In this document: positions 7,408 through 14,522 of the stretch, one piece after another | How the letters are laid out: each line of letters opens with the position of its first letter | How positions within the stretch are numbered: position 1 is the first letter of the stretch | Program-made: the position numbers and the translations under genes | Assembly: GCA_040757035.1 (NCBI GenBank) | Contig: JBFLYM010000021.1 | Span: forward strand, 1 to 15,106 | DNA from: JAHJBR01 sp040757035 | Lineage (GTDB): Archaea; Micrarchaeota; Micrarchaeia; Anstonellales; Bilamarchaeaceae | Direction of reading: 5' to 3' | DNA length: 15,106 nt | Notes under the pieces: model-generated | What the model was told of the DNA's origin: nothing | What the model saw: only the letters and a program-made list of their open reading frames with translations | The model's database searches: none

Positions 7408-8577
7408 TCAATAAAGAAACCCAAATAGGAATAATGGAATCTTTTTTTCTTCCCACAGTGCACTATCAACAGCAATATAATCTGGTTTTTGTGTAGTGGT
7501 TTTAGAAACGCCACCAATCTCTATTTTTTTGCCATTTACTAAAAAATCCGGTGTTTTTTCCCCGCGTTCGGTTTTAAAATAACAGGAAACCGGGACATGA
7601 TTGACGAAAAATTCTTCCCTTACCGAACCTTTGTTTTCATCGGGTGCAAAAAATGCACGAAAAGGTATTGAAAAATATATCTTCGGTTCCTTTTTTACAT
7701 CTTTATTTCCGCCTTTGCATGGAAATACTTCTTTCAACAAACCCGTAGCAACGATATCCTTTACCAGTCTAATTGCAAATGTCTTTGATATGCCGAGTTT
7801 GTGAGAAATAGAGGAATAACTTAACTCAAATGGATTTGATGCTGCAATATGATAAAGTAATCTATATGCATCTGTTTCGTACTTGATGTTTATGTCTCTA
7901 AGTGCCGAAAGATCTACAGTTATTATTTTTTGTATTGCATTGTCCATCGCTTCGTTAAACCCTTCTCCAGAATACAATACTCCTCCTTCTCTCATATAGC
8001 TACCAAAGTATTCATAAGCTGAGATGTGCCTTAGTGATATTTCTTTTCCATTCGATATTATCTCGTCAAACGAATAAACAGGGATGTTGAACCTCTTTTT
8101 TATATTGAGGTATTCTCGAAGAGAGGTTGGTTTCAATTCATGCAGCACAGCTCTTCGAGATAAATCCGCGCATTCTTCTTTGATGCTTAAGCTTGATGAT
8201 CCTGAAAAAAAAACATTCAGTTCATGTTCGTCGTACAGCGTCTTGATTTCCTGGCTCCAATCTGCTCGTGTATGAATTTCATCTATAAAAATTGTTTTCA
8301 AATCTCTTTTTCGTAGTTCATTAGCTATTTCATAGATTGAATATGGTTTCAGATAGCTCCAATCTGCAGAAAAATATGCAGAATCATTGTGTTCTAAGGA
8401 GAGTTGAAGAAGCATCGTTGTTTTTCCCACCCCCCGCAATCCCCGTATGCCTATATAAAAGTCTTTATTTGTTTTCACCAATTCATTGAATAGATATCGC
8501 TCATAGGTGAATTGATTTACCCATTTTTTAAGAGATTCGCTTCTTAACACAATTCTTTCGACTATTGCATTTTCCAT
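7408..8577 (-). CDS. Archaeal AAA ATPase with winged-helix and nuclease-like C-terminal domain (AAA_14/DUF4143 type)
   Basis: The 389-residue protein has a Walker A motif GLRGVGKT (46-53), Walker B TIFIDE (95-100) and a sensor-like FFSGSSS (123-129), the arrangement of the archaeal ATPases annotated as AAA_14 plus DUF4143. A winged-helix region lies around 245-300 (SYSSISHKLGISKTFAIRLV). Near the end, D344-FLV and E353-IGG match the reduced PD-(D/E)XK-like motif of these proteins; the usual Lys after the Glu is absent (EIG). The biological role of the family is unsettled; they proliferate in archaeal genomes and some behave like mobile or defence-associated genes. The start ATG is 25.5 bp after a TATA box, so the message is leaderless. 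The gene is bracketed by two copies of a 61-bp repeat. Confidence 0.88.
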   Translation of the reverse strand: MENAIVERIVLRSESLKKWVNQFTYERYLFNELVKTNKDFYIGIRGLRGVGKTTMLLQLSLEHNDSAYFSADWSYLKPYSIYEIANELRKRDLKTIFIDEIHTRADWSQEIKTLYDEHELNVFFSGSSSLSIKEECADLSRRAVLHELKPTSLREYLNIKKRFNIPVYSFDEIISNGKEISLRHISAYEYFGSYMREGGVLYSGEGFNEAMDNAIQKIITVDLSALRDINIKYETDAYRLLYHIAASNPFELSYSSISHKLGISKTFAIRLVKDIVATGLLKEVFPCKGGNKDVKKEPKIYFSIPFRAFFAPDENKGSVREEFFVNHVPVSCYFKTERGEKTPDFLVNGKKIEIGGVSKTTTQKPDYIAVDSALWEEKKIPLFLFGFLY

Positions 8578-8580
8578 AAA

Positions 8581-8641
8581 TAATTTTTAACGTGCAAGTT
8601 TATATACATTTCGTTTTTGTAAAAATACATAATACTTACAT
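8581..8641 (-). promoter_or_regulatory. 61-bp direct repeat, right copy: promoter of the AAA ATPase gene
   Basis: On the minus strand TATATAAA (8599-8606) has its centre 25.5 bp upstream of the ATG at 8577, which fits a leaderless start. The copy matches 7304-7364 at all but four positions. Conservation extends about 30 bp upstream of the box through a T5/A5-containing palindromic segment, more than a minimal promoter needs. Confidence 0.65.
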
Positions 8642-8705
8642 TTTGGCTTTACACAACAACAATCTGCAGAAAATTTTTGATTTCGTCATATCCGTACTCA
8701 TAATT

Positions 8706-8712
8706 AAAAAAA
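8706..8712 (-). terminator. Poly-T terminator of the SAH hydrolase gene
   Basis: A T7 run in the transcript direction comes within two bases of the TAG at 8714-8716. It fits an archaeal intrinsic terminator between this gene and the AAA ATPase gene, which has its own promoter. Confidence 0.45.
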
Positions 8713-8713
8713 C

Positions 8714-9994
8714 CTATGTTCCTTCTTTCCAACTTGAGAGGTATCTCTTTTGTTCTTCGCTTAAAGAATCAATCTTAACACCCATTGAATCAAGTTGAAG
8801 TCGAGCTATTTCATTATCTATTTCTTCCGGAAGACTAATTACTTTGTTTGGAAGCGCGCCCTTATTTTTAACTATAAACTCCATTGCAAGAGCCTGTCCG
8901 GCAAAGCTTGTTGCCATTACTTCGCTTGGATGACCTTCAGCAGCAGCGAGATTTACGAGCCGCCCTTCACCGCATAAATAAATTTTCTTTTTTTTGTTTT
9001 TTCTAAATTTATATTCGTCTAATTGCCAACGCACGCGCTTGCTTTTTGCCAGTCTGTTCAGTCCGACAACATCTATTTCAACGTCAAAATGTCCGCTATT
9101 CGCAAGTATGGCATTGTTCTTCATTGATTTCATATGTTCGGGCGTTATTACATTTTTATCTCCGGTTACGGTTACAAATATATCGCCAAGTTTTGCGGCT
9201 TCGTTCATAGGAAGAACTTCAAAACCATCTAAAACCGCTTGAAGCGCCCTGAATGCATCTACTTCAGTTACAATTACATTCGCACCCATACCTCGCGCGC
9301 GCGAAGCAACTCCTTTTCCGCAAGGACCATAACCAGCAACTACAAATTTTTTGCCAGCAATAAGAACATTTGTTGCTCTTAAAATGCCATCTAATGTTGA
9401 TTGCCCGGTACCATAATAATTATCCAAAAGATGTTTCGTTTTGTTATCGTTAACCGCTATTATCGGATATTTAAGCGCGTTGTCTTTTTCCATTGCCCGC
9501 AAGCGAATTACGCCTGTTGTGGTTTCCTCACTTCCGCCAAACAAACGCGGAATTAATTTTTTATGTTTTGTATGAAGAAGCGTTACTAAATCCGCGCCAT
9601 CGTCAATAGTAAGTTGCGGTTTTGATTCAATGACCTTTTCCAAATATCTGTAATAGTCTTCTTTTGTTTCGCCTTTATACGCGTAAATTGAAATTCCCTT
9701 TTCGATTCCTTCTTCAGCGAGCGCAGCGGCAACATCATCTTGCGTGGAAAGTGGATTGCAACTCGTGATTGAGATTTTTGCTCCGCCAGCACCAAGTGTG
9801 CGGACAAGCACTGCGGTTTCTTTAGTCACATGAAGCGCCATTCCTATAACAAGGTTTCTAAAAGGTAATTCCTTCGCAAATCTTTTTTTTAGAATCTGCA
9901 TTATACCCATCCTTCTTTCGGCCAGCGAAATATTCATTTTCCCTTGTTCTGCAAGTTTCAAGTTCTTTACTTCGTAATTTTTTCCAACGTCCAT
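8714..9994 (-). CDS. ahcY: S-adenosylhomocysteine (or S-inosylhomocysteine) hydrolase
   Basis: This 426-residue cytosolic NAD-dependent enzyme splits the by-product of SAM methylation to homocysteine and a nucleoside. Catalytic positions are visible: H55 in ALHVTKET, D131 in DDGADLV, E156 in EETTTGV, K187 and D191 in NDNKTKHLLDNYYG. The NAD-binding Rossmann loop is GYGPCGKG at 221-228, and NSGHFDVEID follows. It ends at YLSSWKEGT, the short form of archaeal and some bacterial enzymes, without the K/Y-containing tail of the eukaryotic type. It diverges from an MTA/SAH deaminase gene, so the true substrate could be S-inosylhomocysteine, as shown for the Methanocaldococcus homologue. The upstream region has an AAAATAAAAA stretch (about 10041-10050) as a weak TATA candidate and an AAGG before the ATG. 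Confidence 0.93.
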   Translation of the reverse strand: MDVGKNYEVKNLKLAEQGKMNISLAERRMGIMQILKKRFAKELPFRNLVIGMALHVTKETAVLVRTLGAGGAKISITSCNPLSTQDDVAAALAEEGIEKGISIYAYKGETKEDYYRYLEKVIESKPQLTIDDGADLVTLLHTKHKKLIPRLFGGSEETTTGVIRLRAMEKDNALKYPIIAVNDNKTKHLLDNYYGTGQSTLDGILRATNVLIAGKKFVVAGYGPCGKGVASRARGMGANVIVTEVDAFRALQAVLDGFEVLPMNEAAKLGDIFVTVTGDKNVITPEHMKSMKNNAILANSGHFDVEIDVVGLNRLAKSKRVRWQLDEYKFRKNKKKKIYLCGEGRLVNLAAAEGHPSEVMATSFAGQALAMEFIVKNKGALPNKVISLPEEIDNEIARLQLDSMGVKIDSLSEEQKRYLSSWKEGT

Positions 9995-10074
9995 AAAATC
10001 ATGCCTTGGTTTTTTCGTCTTCTTATCGTGTTTCTTTGTTTTTATTTTCTTGTTTTACTTGTTTGGATGATTTT

Positions 10075-10082
10075 TTAAATAT
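10075..10082 (+). promoter_or_regulatory. TATA box of the deaminase gene in the 106-bp divergent spacer
   Basis: TTTAAATA has its centre about 22 bp before the ATG at 10101, with no SD between, so leaderless initiation is likely. The spacer (9995-10100) also holds the T-rich strand that, read leftward, must contain the SAH hydrolase promoter. Confidence 0.5.
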
Positions 10083-10100
10083 TATATAACAAGAATTAGC

Positions 10101-11384
10101 ATGGACATTCTTATAAAAGATGCGATAATAATTACGCAGAACGAGGCGCGCGAAATTATTAAAGGAGACATAGTAATCAAAGAAAACAGAATAGAGAAAA
10201 TAGGAAAAAATCTGAATGAAAAGGTAGATGAGAAAATAGATTGTAAAAGAAAGCTGGTTTTCCCAGGATTTATTAATACGCATACGCATGTCGCAATGAC
10301 CTTGTTCAGAGGTTATGGCGAAGGAATGCGGCTTCAACAATGGCTTGAACAAAAAATCTGGCCAGCCGAAGCAAAATTGAAACCAAATGATGTTTATCAT
10401 GGAGCCATGCTCGGAATCGCTGAAATGATCAGGAGCGGAACCACTTCGTTCAATGAAATGTATGTATTTGGATTAGAAAGAATTGCAGATGCGGGAGAAA
10501 AAAGCGGGATAAGGACGAGCATAGGATTGGGGATGTTGGATAAAATGCCGGAACATTATATTGAAAATGAATTAAGAGCAAATGATAAATTTGTTTCTTC
10601 ATTGAAAAGCGAAAGCGACCGCATTAAAGCATCTGTATGTTGTCATGCTCCTTATACATGTAGCAGCGAACTTATAATCAAGGCAAAGGAATACGCGAAC
10701 AAAAAAAATTTGCAGTTTCATATTCACGTAAGCGAAACCAGAAAGGAAGTCTTTGATATTATAAAGGAGAAAGGAAAATCTCCATTTGAATATTTGGACT
10801 CATTGGGAATATTGGACGCAAAAAGCGTGTTTGCGCATTCCGTTTATGTTACAAAAAGAGAAATAGCGCTTGGAGGGAAAAATAAAATAAACATTTCGCA
10901 TAATCCTGTGAGCAATTTAAAACTCGCTGGGGGCGGCATATGCCCAATTTCGGAATTTATGCGTGCAGGGGCAAATGTCAGTTTGGGAACAGATGGAGCT
11001 GCAAGTAACAACTCTTTAAACATAATTGAAACAATGAAGATGGCTGCGCTTCTGCAAAAAAATTTTTACTGGGACGCTTCTGCGATTTCAGCACAACAAG
11101 TTTTGGATTTTGCCACAATAAATGGCGCCAAAGCATTGGGTGTGGACTCGGGGGCAATAGAAAAAGGAAAACTTGCAGACATTGTGATTGCTGATTTGAA
11201 ATCTCCGAACATGGCGCCCTATCACAATCATGTTGCAAACATTGTTTATGCAATCAATCCTGCGAACATTTGCGATGTAATAATAGATGGCGAACTGATA
11301 ATGAAGGATAAAAAAATATTGCTTTTTGACGAAGAAGAAGTTATTGAAAAGGCAGTTGAAGCGGCAGAAAACGTTGCAACTTGA
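10101..11384 (+). CDS. mtaD: 5-methylthioadenosine/S-adenosylhomocysteine deaminase (MtaD/DadD-type amidohydrolase)
   Basis: The 427-residue metal-dependent amidohydrolase deaminates the adenine of MTA, SAH or 5'-deoxyadenosine to the inosine form. Metal and catalytic residues are in place: H61 and H63 (PGFINTHTHVAM), H209 with E212 (HIHVSE), H246 (VFAHSVYV) and D298 (SLGTDGAASNN). Other family stretches are LFRGYGEGMRLQQWL, GTTSFNEMY and SHNPVSNLKL. The C-terminus returns to the small composite beta domain (KGKLADIVIADL). Related chlorohydrolase-type enzymes such as guanine deaminase are the main alternative, but the SNLKL and TDGAASNN motifs favour MtaD. It sits head-to-head with the SAH hydrolase gene, suggesting one SAM-recycling route. 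Confidence 0.9.
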   Translation: MDILIKDAIIITQNEAREIIKGDIVIKENRIEKIGKNLNEKVDEKIDCKRKLVFPGFINTHTHVAMTLFRGYGEGMRLQQWLEQKIWPAEAKLKPNDVYHGAMLGIAEMIRSGTTSFNEMYVFGLERIADAGEKSGIRTSIGLGMLDKMPEHYIENELRANDKFVSSLKSESDRIKASVCCHAPYTCSSELIIKAKEYANKKNLQFHIHVSETRKEVFDIIKEKGKSPFEYLDSLGILDAKSVFAHSVYVTKREIALGGKNKINISHNPVSNLKLAGGGICPISEFMRAGANVSLGTDGAASNNSLNIIETMKMAALLQKNFYWDASAISAQQVLDFATINGAKALGVDSGAIEKGKLADIVIADLKSPNMAPYHNHVANIVYAINPANICDVIIDGELIMKDKKILLFDEEEVIEKAVEAAENVAT

Positions 11385-11385
11385 A

Positions 11386-11525
11386 TTATACTAAAAGCCA
11401 TTTCCATAATGGAATAAAAAATGGTTCTATCTTTTTATATTCTTCACGTGGTTTGTAAGTAATTGGAAAAAATCTCTCTTCCACCACGAATTTGAGTCTA
11501 ATAATGCCTCTTCAATCACGGCCAT
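11386..11525 (-). pseudogene. Frameshifted N-terminal remnant of an AAA ATPase
   Basis: From ATG 11525 the frame reads a plausible N-terminus with DSNSWWKRDFF. This matches the N-x-W-W-[RK] motif of the intact ATPase next door (LQNPWWRNRTF). At the A6 run 11467-11472 (T6 on the coding strand) a one-base shift restores a second coherent stretch, PITYKPREEYKKIEPFF, like the segment that precedes Walker A in archaeal AAA ATPases. A TAA at 11386-11388 then ends it before any P-loop. It lies 93 bp downstream of, and in the same orientation as, the intact ATPase gene. Homology is judged from motif memory and the internal match, not from a search. Confidence 0.55.
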
Positions 11526-11618
11526 ATTAAAGCACCATACTATTAATTACATGGTTATTTAGAAAGCTCATGTTTTTAAAAGTACCTTTACTTGTTCGTC
11601 AATTAGGATGTCCACCAA

Positions 11619-12950
11619 TCAAAAAAGACTTAAAAACATAGGGACTGGGACTATTTTGACCTCTTCAAATTTCAGTGTATCTTTGCTTAGTAAAATACGA
11701 TTCTTGAAGATTTTATAATTTTGGAAATCGGATGCTTTGACAGAATCTTGCCATTTCAGTTCAATGCCAGTATATGCATTTCCCTCCTTTATTATAAAAT
11801 CTGTCTCTCTTTCTTTGTAGAAGTAGGTTACTTCCCCATAAGCGCGTGAAAGACTTTCCATGATTATGCCTTCAATAACTTTTGCTGCATCTTCAAAGGA
11901 ATATGGTTTAAAAACGCCCATAATCCACCCTTTAAACGCATTGTAAAAAAAAGGATCGATGAAAAACGATTTTCTATTCTTTTTATAAGAAAGGATTCCT
12001 CTTGAAATATCCATTGCATATTGATTTCTTATTAGGAATAGCGCTTCCATTTCATCAAGATACTCGGAAACGGTTTTATGACAGGGTATTCCAAGATCTT
12101 TAGCTATTGCGGTAAGCGAATATCTGGTAGAATACGTTTTCACTATACCTTTTACTATCTGTTTTAGGATAGATTCACTTCTGTTTAATCGGCTCATATC
12201 ACCTTTGACCCAATTTAGGTAGGTTTGATAGGTTTCAGAACTTAAGCTTTCTGTCCTTTTATATTCATATATCGCTTTTAATACACCTCCGGTAATAAGG
12301 AAGGAGTTAAAGTGCTTATTTAGCTCCTCAGTAAAGGGCATGAGCTTATACACAGAATTTAAACTTGTAATTCCTATATTTATTCCTTCAATCATTTTTT
12401 GTAGTTCATTTGAAGCAAATTGAAGGAGATATTCACGAAAGCTGAGTGGTAAAAAAAGTTTATGTTTTATTGGTCTACCTGGCAAGCGTTCAAATCCTCT
12501 TTTCAAGAAGAATCCACTTGAACCAGATACAAAAATTCTATTTTCATTAAACTTCCCCATGTCTATCCAGAATTTGAGTGCTTGCTCCCATAAATCTATA
12601 TTTGTAATCTCATCAAGAAAGATATATCTTTTACCTTCTGTTGTAGGTTGCTCAAAATATGTTTTTATGAGTTCTATCAACTCATTTTTTGAAGAGAGGG
12701 GCTCGCAAGAGAAAAAAAGTATGTTTTTTGGGTCTATTTTTTTATTTATGAGAAGGTCTCTGATGAGGAGCTTAAAATAAGTAGTTTTGCCAACTTGTCT
12801 CGGACCGATGATTATTTTATTTCCTTCTTCCTTAAAATAGTACGTCATTTGCGGGCTTTGTGAAAGCGCTTCTTTGACTTTTTCATCTTCATCAATAAAT
12901 GTCCGGTTTCTCCACCAAGGATTTTGAAGATGAAGTAATTGAACATTCAT
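11619..12950 (-). CDS. Archaeal AAA ATPase with DUF4143-type nuclease-like C-terminus
   Basis: A 443-residue member of the AAA_14/DUF4143 group, from a different subfamily than the one at 7408-8577. It opens with the NPWWR motif (10-14). Walker A is GPRQVGKTT (49-57), Walker B RYIFLDE (108-114), then RIFVSGSSGFFLKRGFERLPGR as sensor and linker. A helix-turn-helix-like segment lies around 265-310 (LTAIAKDLGIPCHKTVSEYL). The C-terminal domain keeps D384-F and E397-L-K399, an intact PD-(D/E)XK-like D...ExK signature, so nuclease activity is conceivable. The start at 12950 is about 24 bp after a TATA-like TTAAAAAT, again leaderless. Repeats that look like operators surround that box. The cellular role is unknown. 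Confidence 0.88.
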   Translation of the reverse strand: MNVQLLHLQNPWWRNRTFIDEDEKVKEALSQSPQMTYYFKEEGNKIIIGPRQVGKTTYFKLLIRDLLINKKIDPKNILFFSCEPLSSKNELIELIKTYFEQPTTEGKRYIFLDEITNIDLWEQALKFWIDMGKFNENRIFVSGSSGFFLKRGFERLPGRPIKHKLFLPLSFREYLLQFASNELQKMIEGINIGITSLNSVYKLMPFTEELNKHFNSFLITGGVLKAIYEYKRTESLSSETYQTYLNWVKGDMSRLNRSESILKQIVKGIVKTYSTRYSLTAIAKDLGIPCHKTVSEYLDEMEALFLIRNQYAMDISRGILSYKKNRKSFFIDPFFYNAFKGWIMGVFKPYSFEDAAKVIEGIIMESLSRAYGEVTYFYKERETDFIIKEGNAYTGIELKWQDSVKASDFQNYKIFKNRILLSKDTLKFEEVKIVPVPMFLSLF

Positions 12951-12955
12951 ATAGA

Positions 12956-13000
12956 TATTTAAGTATCTGTATTTTTAACTTTTTCGGTATTTAAGTATCT
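12956..13000 (-). promoter_or_regulatory. Promoter with two operator-like 13-bp repeats upstream of the second AAA ATPase
   Basis: TATTTAAGTATCT occurs exactly at 12956-12968 and 12988-13000, 32 bp apart (about three helical turns). Each is itself partly palindromic (AGATA...TATCT for the first). The TATA-like sequence (12970-12979) lies between them, so a repressor bound at both would cover the promoter and start site. Alternatively the upstream copy contains a second TATA box. Confidence 0.45.
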
Positions 13001-13053
13001 ATGTATGGTTCAAAAATAATAGTTAAAACTAATATCTAATTTTTAGGGAATTT

Positions 13054-13067
13054 AAAAAATTAAAAAA
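13054..13067 (-). terminator. Double poly-T terminator after the lipoprotein gene
   Basis: Two T6 runs separated by two bases in the transcript direction, about 15 bp past the stop at 13083. This is the expected end of the two-gene exported-protein unit. Confidence 0.5.
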
Positions 13068-13082
13068 CTCGTTGTTCACGCA

Positions 13083-13304
13083 TCAATCTGGAGGAAGCGG
13101 AGGTAATTCTTCTCCTTCTGGATTACGAACTGGTTCAATAGGTGATGAAGTAGTGTTGGAATAAGGAGCTTCAATAGGTGATGAAGTAGTGTTGGAATAA
13201 GGAGCTTCAAGAACTAGTTCTTGGATACAGCCAAATAATAACAATGTTGTAAGCAAGATACTTAAAATTAAAAAAAATAATTTTATTTGTTTTATTTTGT
13301 TCAT
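13083..13304 (-). CDS. Small lipoprotein with duplicated 12-residue repeat
   Basis: The 73-residue product begins with a Lys-rich n-region and a hydrophobic core ending in LLLFGC, a lipobox-like site that predicts lipid attachment at Cys26 and anchoring to the outside of the membrane. The rest is a low-complexity stalk with EAPYSNTTSSPI in two exact tandem copies, each with an N-T-T sequon, and a proline tail EELPPLPPD. Its ATG lies 4 bp after the TGA of the upstream CARDB gene. The SD GAGGTGA includes that stop codon, so translation is probably coupled. The function is unknown; the neighbour has a similar EEPPPLPP segment, so the two may act together at the surface. Confidence 0.75.
   Translation of the reverse strand: MNKIKQIKLFFLILSILLTTLLLFGCIQELVLEAPYSNTTSSPIEAPYSNTTSSPIEPVRNPEGEELPPLPPD
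13134..13210 (-). repeat. 36-bp direct tandem repeat in the lipoprotein gene
   Basis: Two identical 36-bp units (13134-13169 and 13170-13205) plus 5 bp of a third. The period is a multiple of three, so the frame is kept and 12 residues are added per unit. The exact identity implies a recent duplication. Confidence 0.9.
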
Positions 13305-13308
13305 TTAT

Positions 13309-14439
13309 TCACCTCTCTTTTGGTATTTTCTCATATACTACTGGTTTTCCTACGGTTACTTCTTGTTTACCTAATTCGCAATCATCTCTGACTTTAACAA
13401 AATATCCTTTTCCTTGTTCCATATATCGTCCAAGATTATATCCTTTAAATTCAGTATCATAGTTCCAAGGACCACTTTCTATTTCACAATTTCCTTTAAT
13501 TTCACTCCAGACTACATTTTTTGAAGGTCCTGATATTTGATTCCAACCTTTATATAATTTAATTCCGTCAACATCGAAATCATAGCCTTCGAATGTTAGA
13601 TCACAATCTTGACGTAACTTCATCCAAAGACCCATACCAACCGTAAACATGATTTCAGCATCATTTCTATATTTTTTAGTTAATGAATCATAATAATACG
13701 ACGTTCTTGTATTTACAAAACATTTTTCAAGTTCTTTATTATATTCTTCTTCTCTTTCTGGAGTTTGTAGATTTCGCGCGTTAACACCATTAATCTCCAC
13801 TAAACTAGCAATCTTCACTAAACCAGGAGAACTCAAAGGAATACCATACATATTCCAACCTTTTTTTAATTTTAACGTAAAAGTTTTAAGAGAAGGAGGT
13901 AAAGGCGGAGGTTCTTCTTCATCTTCTTCATAAGTTTCTGTCGTTGTAGCGACTGTTCCTGCCATTGTATTATCTTCTTCATCTTCTTCATAAGTTTCTG
14001 TCGTTGTAGCGACTGTTCCTGCCATTGTATTATCTTCTTCATTTGATTCATCAACAGTATTATATTCATCTACAGTTATGGTGTAAAAATGCTTGCCCTC
14101 ATTTATTAGTGTTACTTCATGTAAAAAGCTATGTTGTTCTCCTATATTAAGCTCATTTACGTAATAATATGTTGTACCTATTCCGATTTTGCCAGACTCA
14201 GGGGTAATTTCGAATTTAACATCAAATGAATTTGCTTTTGCTGAACCAATATTAGAAATAGTAATATTCATATAAAAAGGCTCACCGACTTTAGGATAGG
14301 CAGGATGGCTAGTACCAAAAATTACTAAATTAGGTTTATTAGTAACCTCTTCAATAACGTTTTGTGCATATATTTGATTAGTGTTGATAATAATTAAAAA
14401 TAATGCTGTTAAAAACAAAGTATAATATTTATATTTCAT
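13309..14439 (-). CDS. Secreted CARDB-domain protein with two C-terminal 'GWN' modules
   Basis: From ATG 14439 the product has 376 residues. Residues 1-25 are a signal peptide ending in IYA|Q. Residues about 33-135 match the CARDB adhesion-like fold (PNLVIFGTS, KVGEPFYMNITISNIGSAKA, then VDEYNTVDESNEEDN). Next comes a 20-residue acidic Thr-rich unit in two exact copies (about 134-173) and a PPPLPP linker. The C-terminal half has two related modules with KKGWNMYGIP and YKGWNQISGP plus paired Cys (GNCEIESGPWNY, GKGYFVKVRDDCEL). It is probably a cell-surface adhesin or S-layer-associated protein. The frame is open back to a GTG at 14505, but that codon lies upstream of the TATA box. ATG 14439 has the SD GAGGGAGA. 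The gene is coupled to the lipoprotein gene downstream. Confidence 0.82.
   Translation of the reverse strand: MKYKYYTLFLTALFLIIINTNQIYAQNVIEEVTNKPNLVIFGTSHPAYPKVGEPFYMNITISNIGSAKANSFDVKFEITPESGKIGIGTTYYYVNELNIGEQHSFLHEVTLINEGKHFYTITVDEYNTVDESNEEDNTMAGTVATTTETYEEDEEDNTMAGTVATTTETYEEDEEEPPPLPPSLKTFTLKLKKGWNMYGIPLSSPGLVKIASLVEINGVNARNLQTPEREEEYNKELEKCFVNTRTSYYYDSLTKKYRNDAEIMFTVGMGLWMKLRQDCDLTFEGYDFDVDGIKLYKGWNQISGPSKNVVWSEIKGNCEIESGPWNYDTEFKGYNLGRYMEQGKGYFVKVRDDCELGKQEVTVGKPVVYEKIPKER
13913..14042 (-). repeat. 60-bp perfect tandem duplication in the CARDB gene
   Basis: 13921-13980 and 13981-14040 are identical base for base, with partial identity extending 8 bp to the left and 2 bp to the right. 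Each unit encodes a 20-residue acidic, Thr-rich spacer (NTMAGTVATTTETYEEDEE). The reading frame is preserved. Confidence 0.95.
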
Positions 14440-14488
14440 TTTATTCTCCCTCTTTATTTTTTTGGTTTTATGTAATTTAATTATGTAA

Positions 14489-14496
14489 AAGTTTAT
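14489..14496 (-). promoter_or_regulatory. TATA box of the CARDB-lipoprotein unit
   Basis: The minus strand reads TTTATAAA, which predicts transcription from about 14467 and a leader of about 28 nt that carries the SD GAGGGAGA. It fixes the start codon at 14439 rather than the GTG at 14505. Confidence 0.6.
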
Positions 14497-14522
14497 AAAT
14501 TGCACGAGTAGATTTTTAAGCG

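Noticed and set aside
10023..10400. 125-codon minus-strand frame across the deaminase start
   Set aside because: Antisense to a clear amidohydrolase gene and without any recognisable features.
13913..14042. Tandem 60-bp repeats as a CRISPR array
   Set aside because: There are only two head-to-tail units with no spacers, inside a coding frame.
13872..14069. 65-codon minus-strand frame with repeated KKMKK units
   Set aside because: It is the 60-bp tandem repeat read in another frame of the CARDB gene.
14440..14505. GTG start giving the CARDB protein a 22-residue extension
   Set aside because: The extension contains the gene's own TATA box and would push the signal peptide inward; ATG 14439 has an SD and the correct signal peptide.
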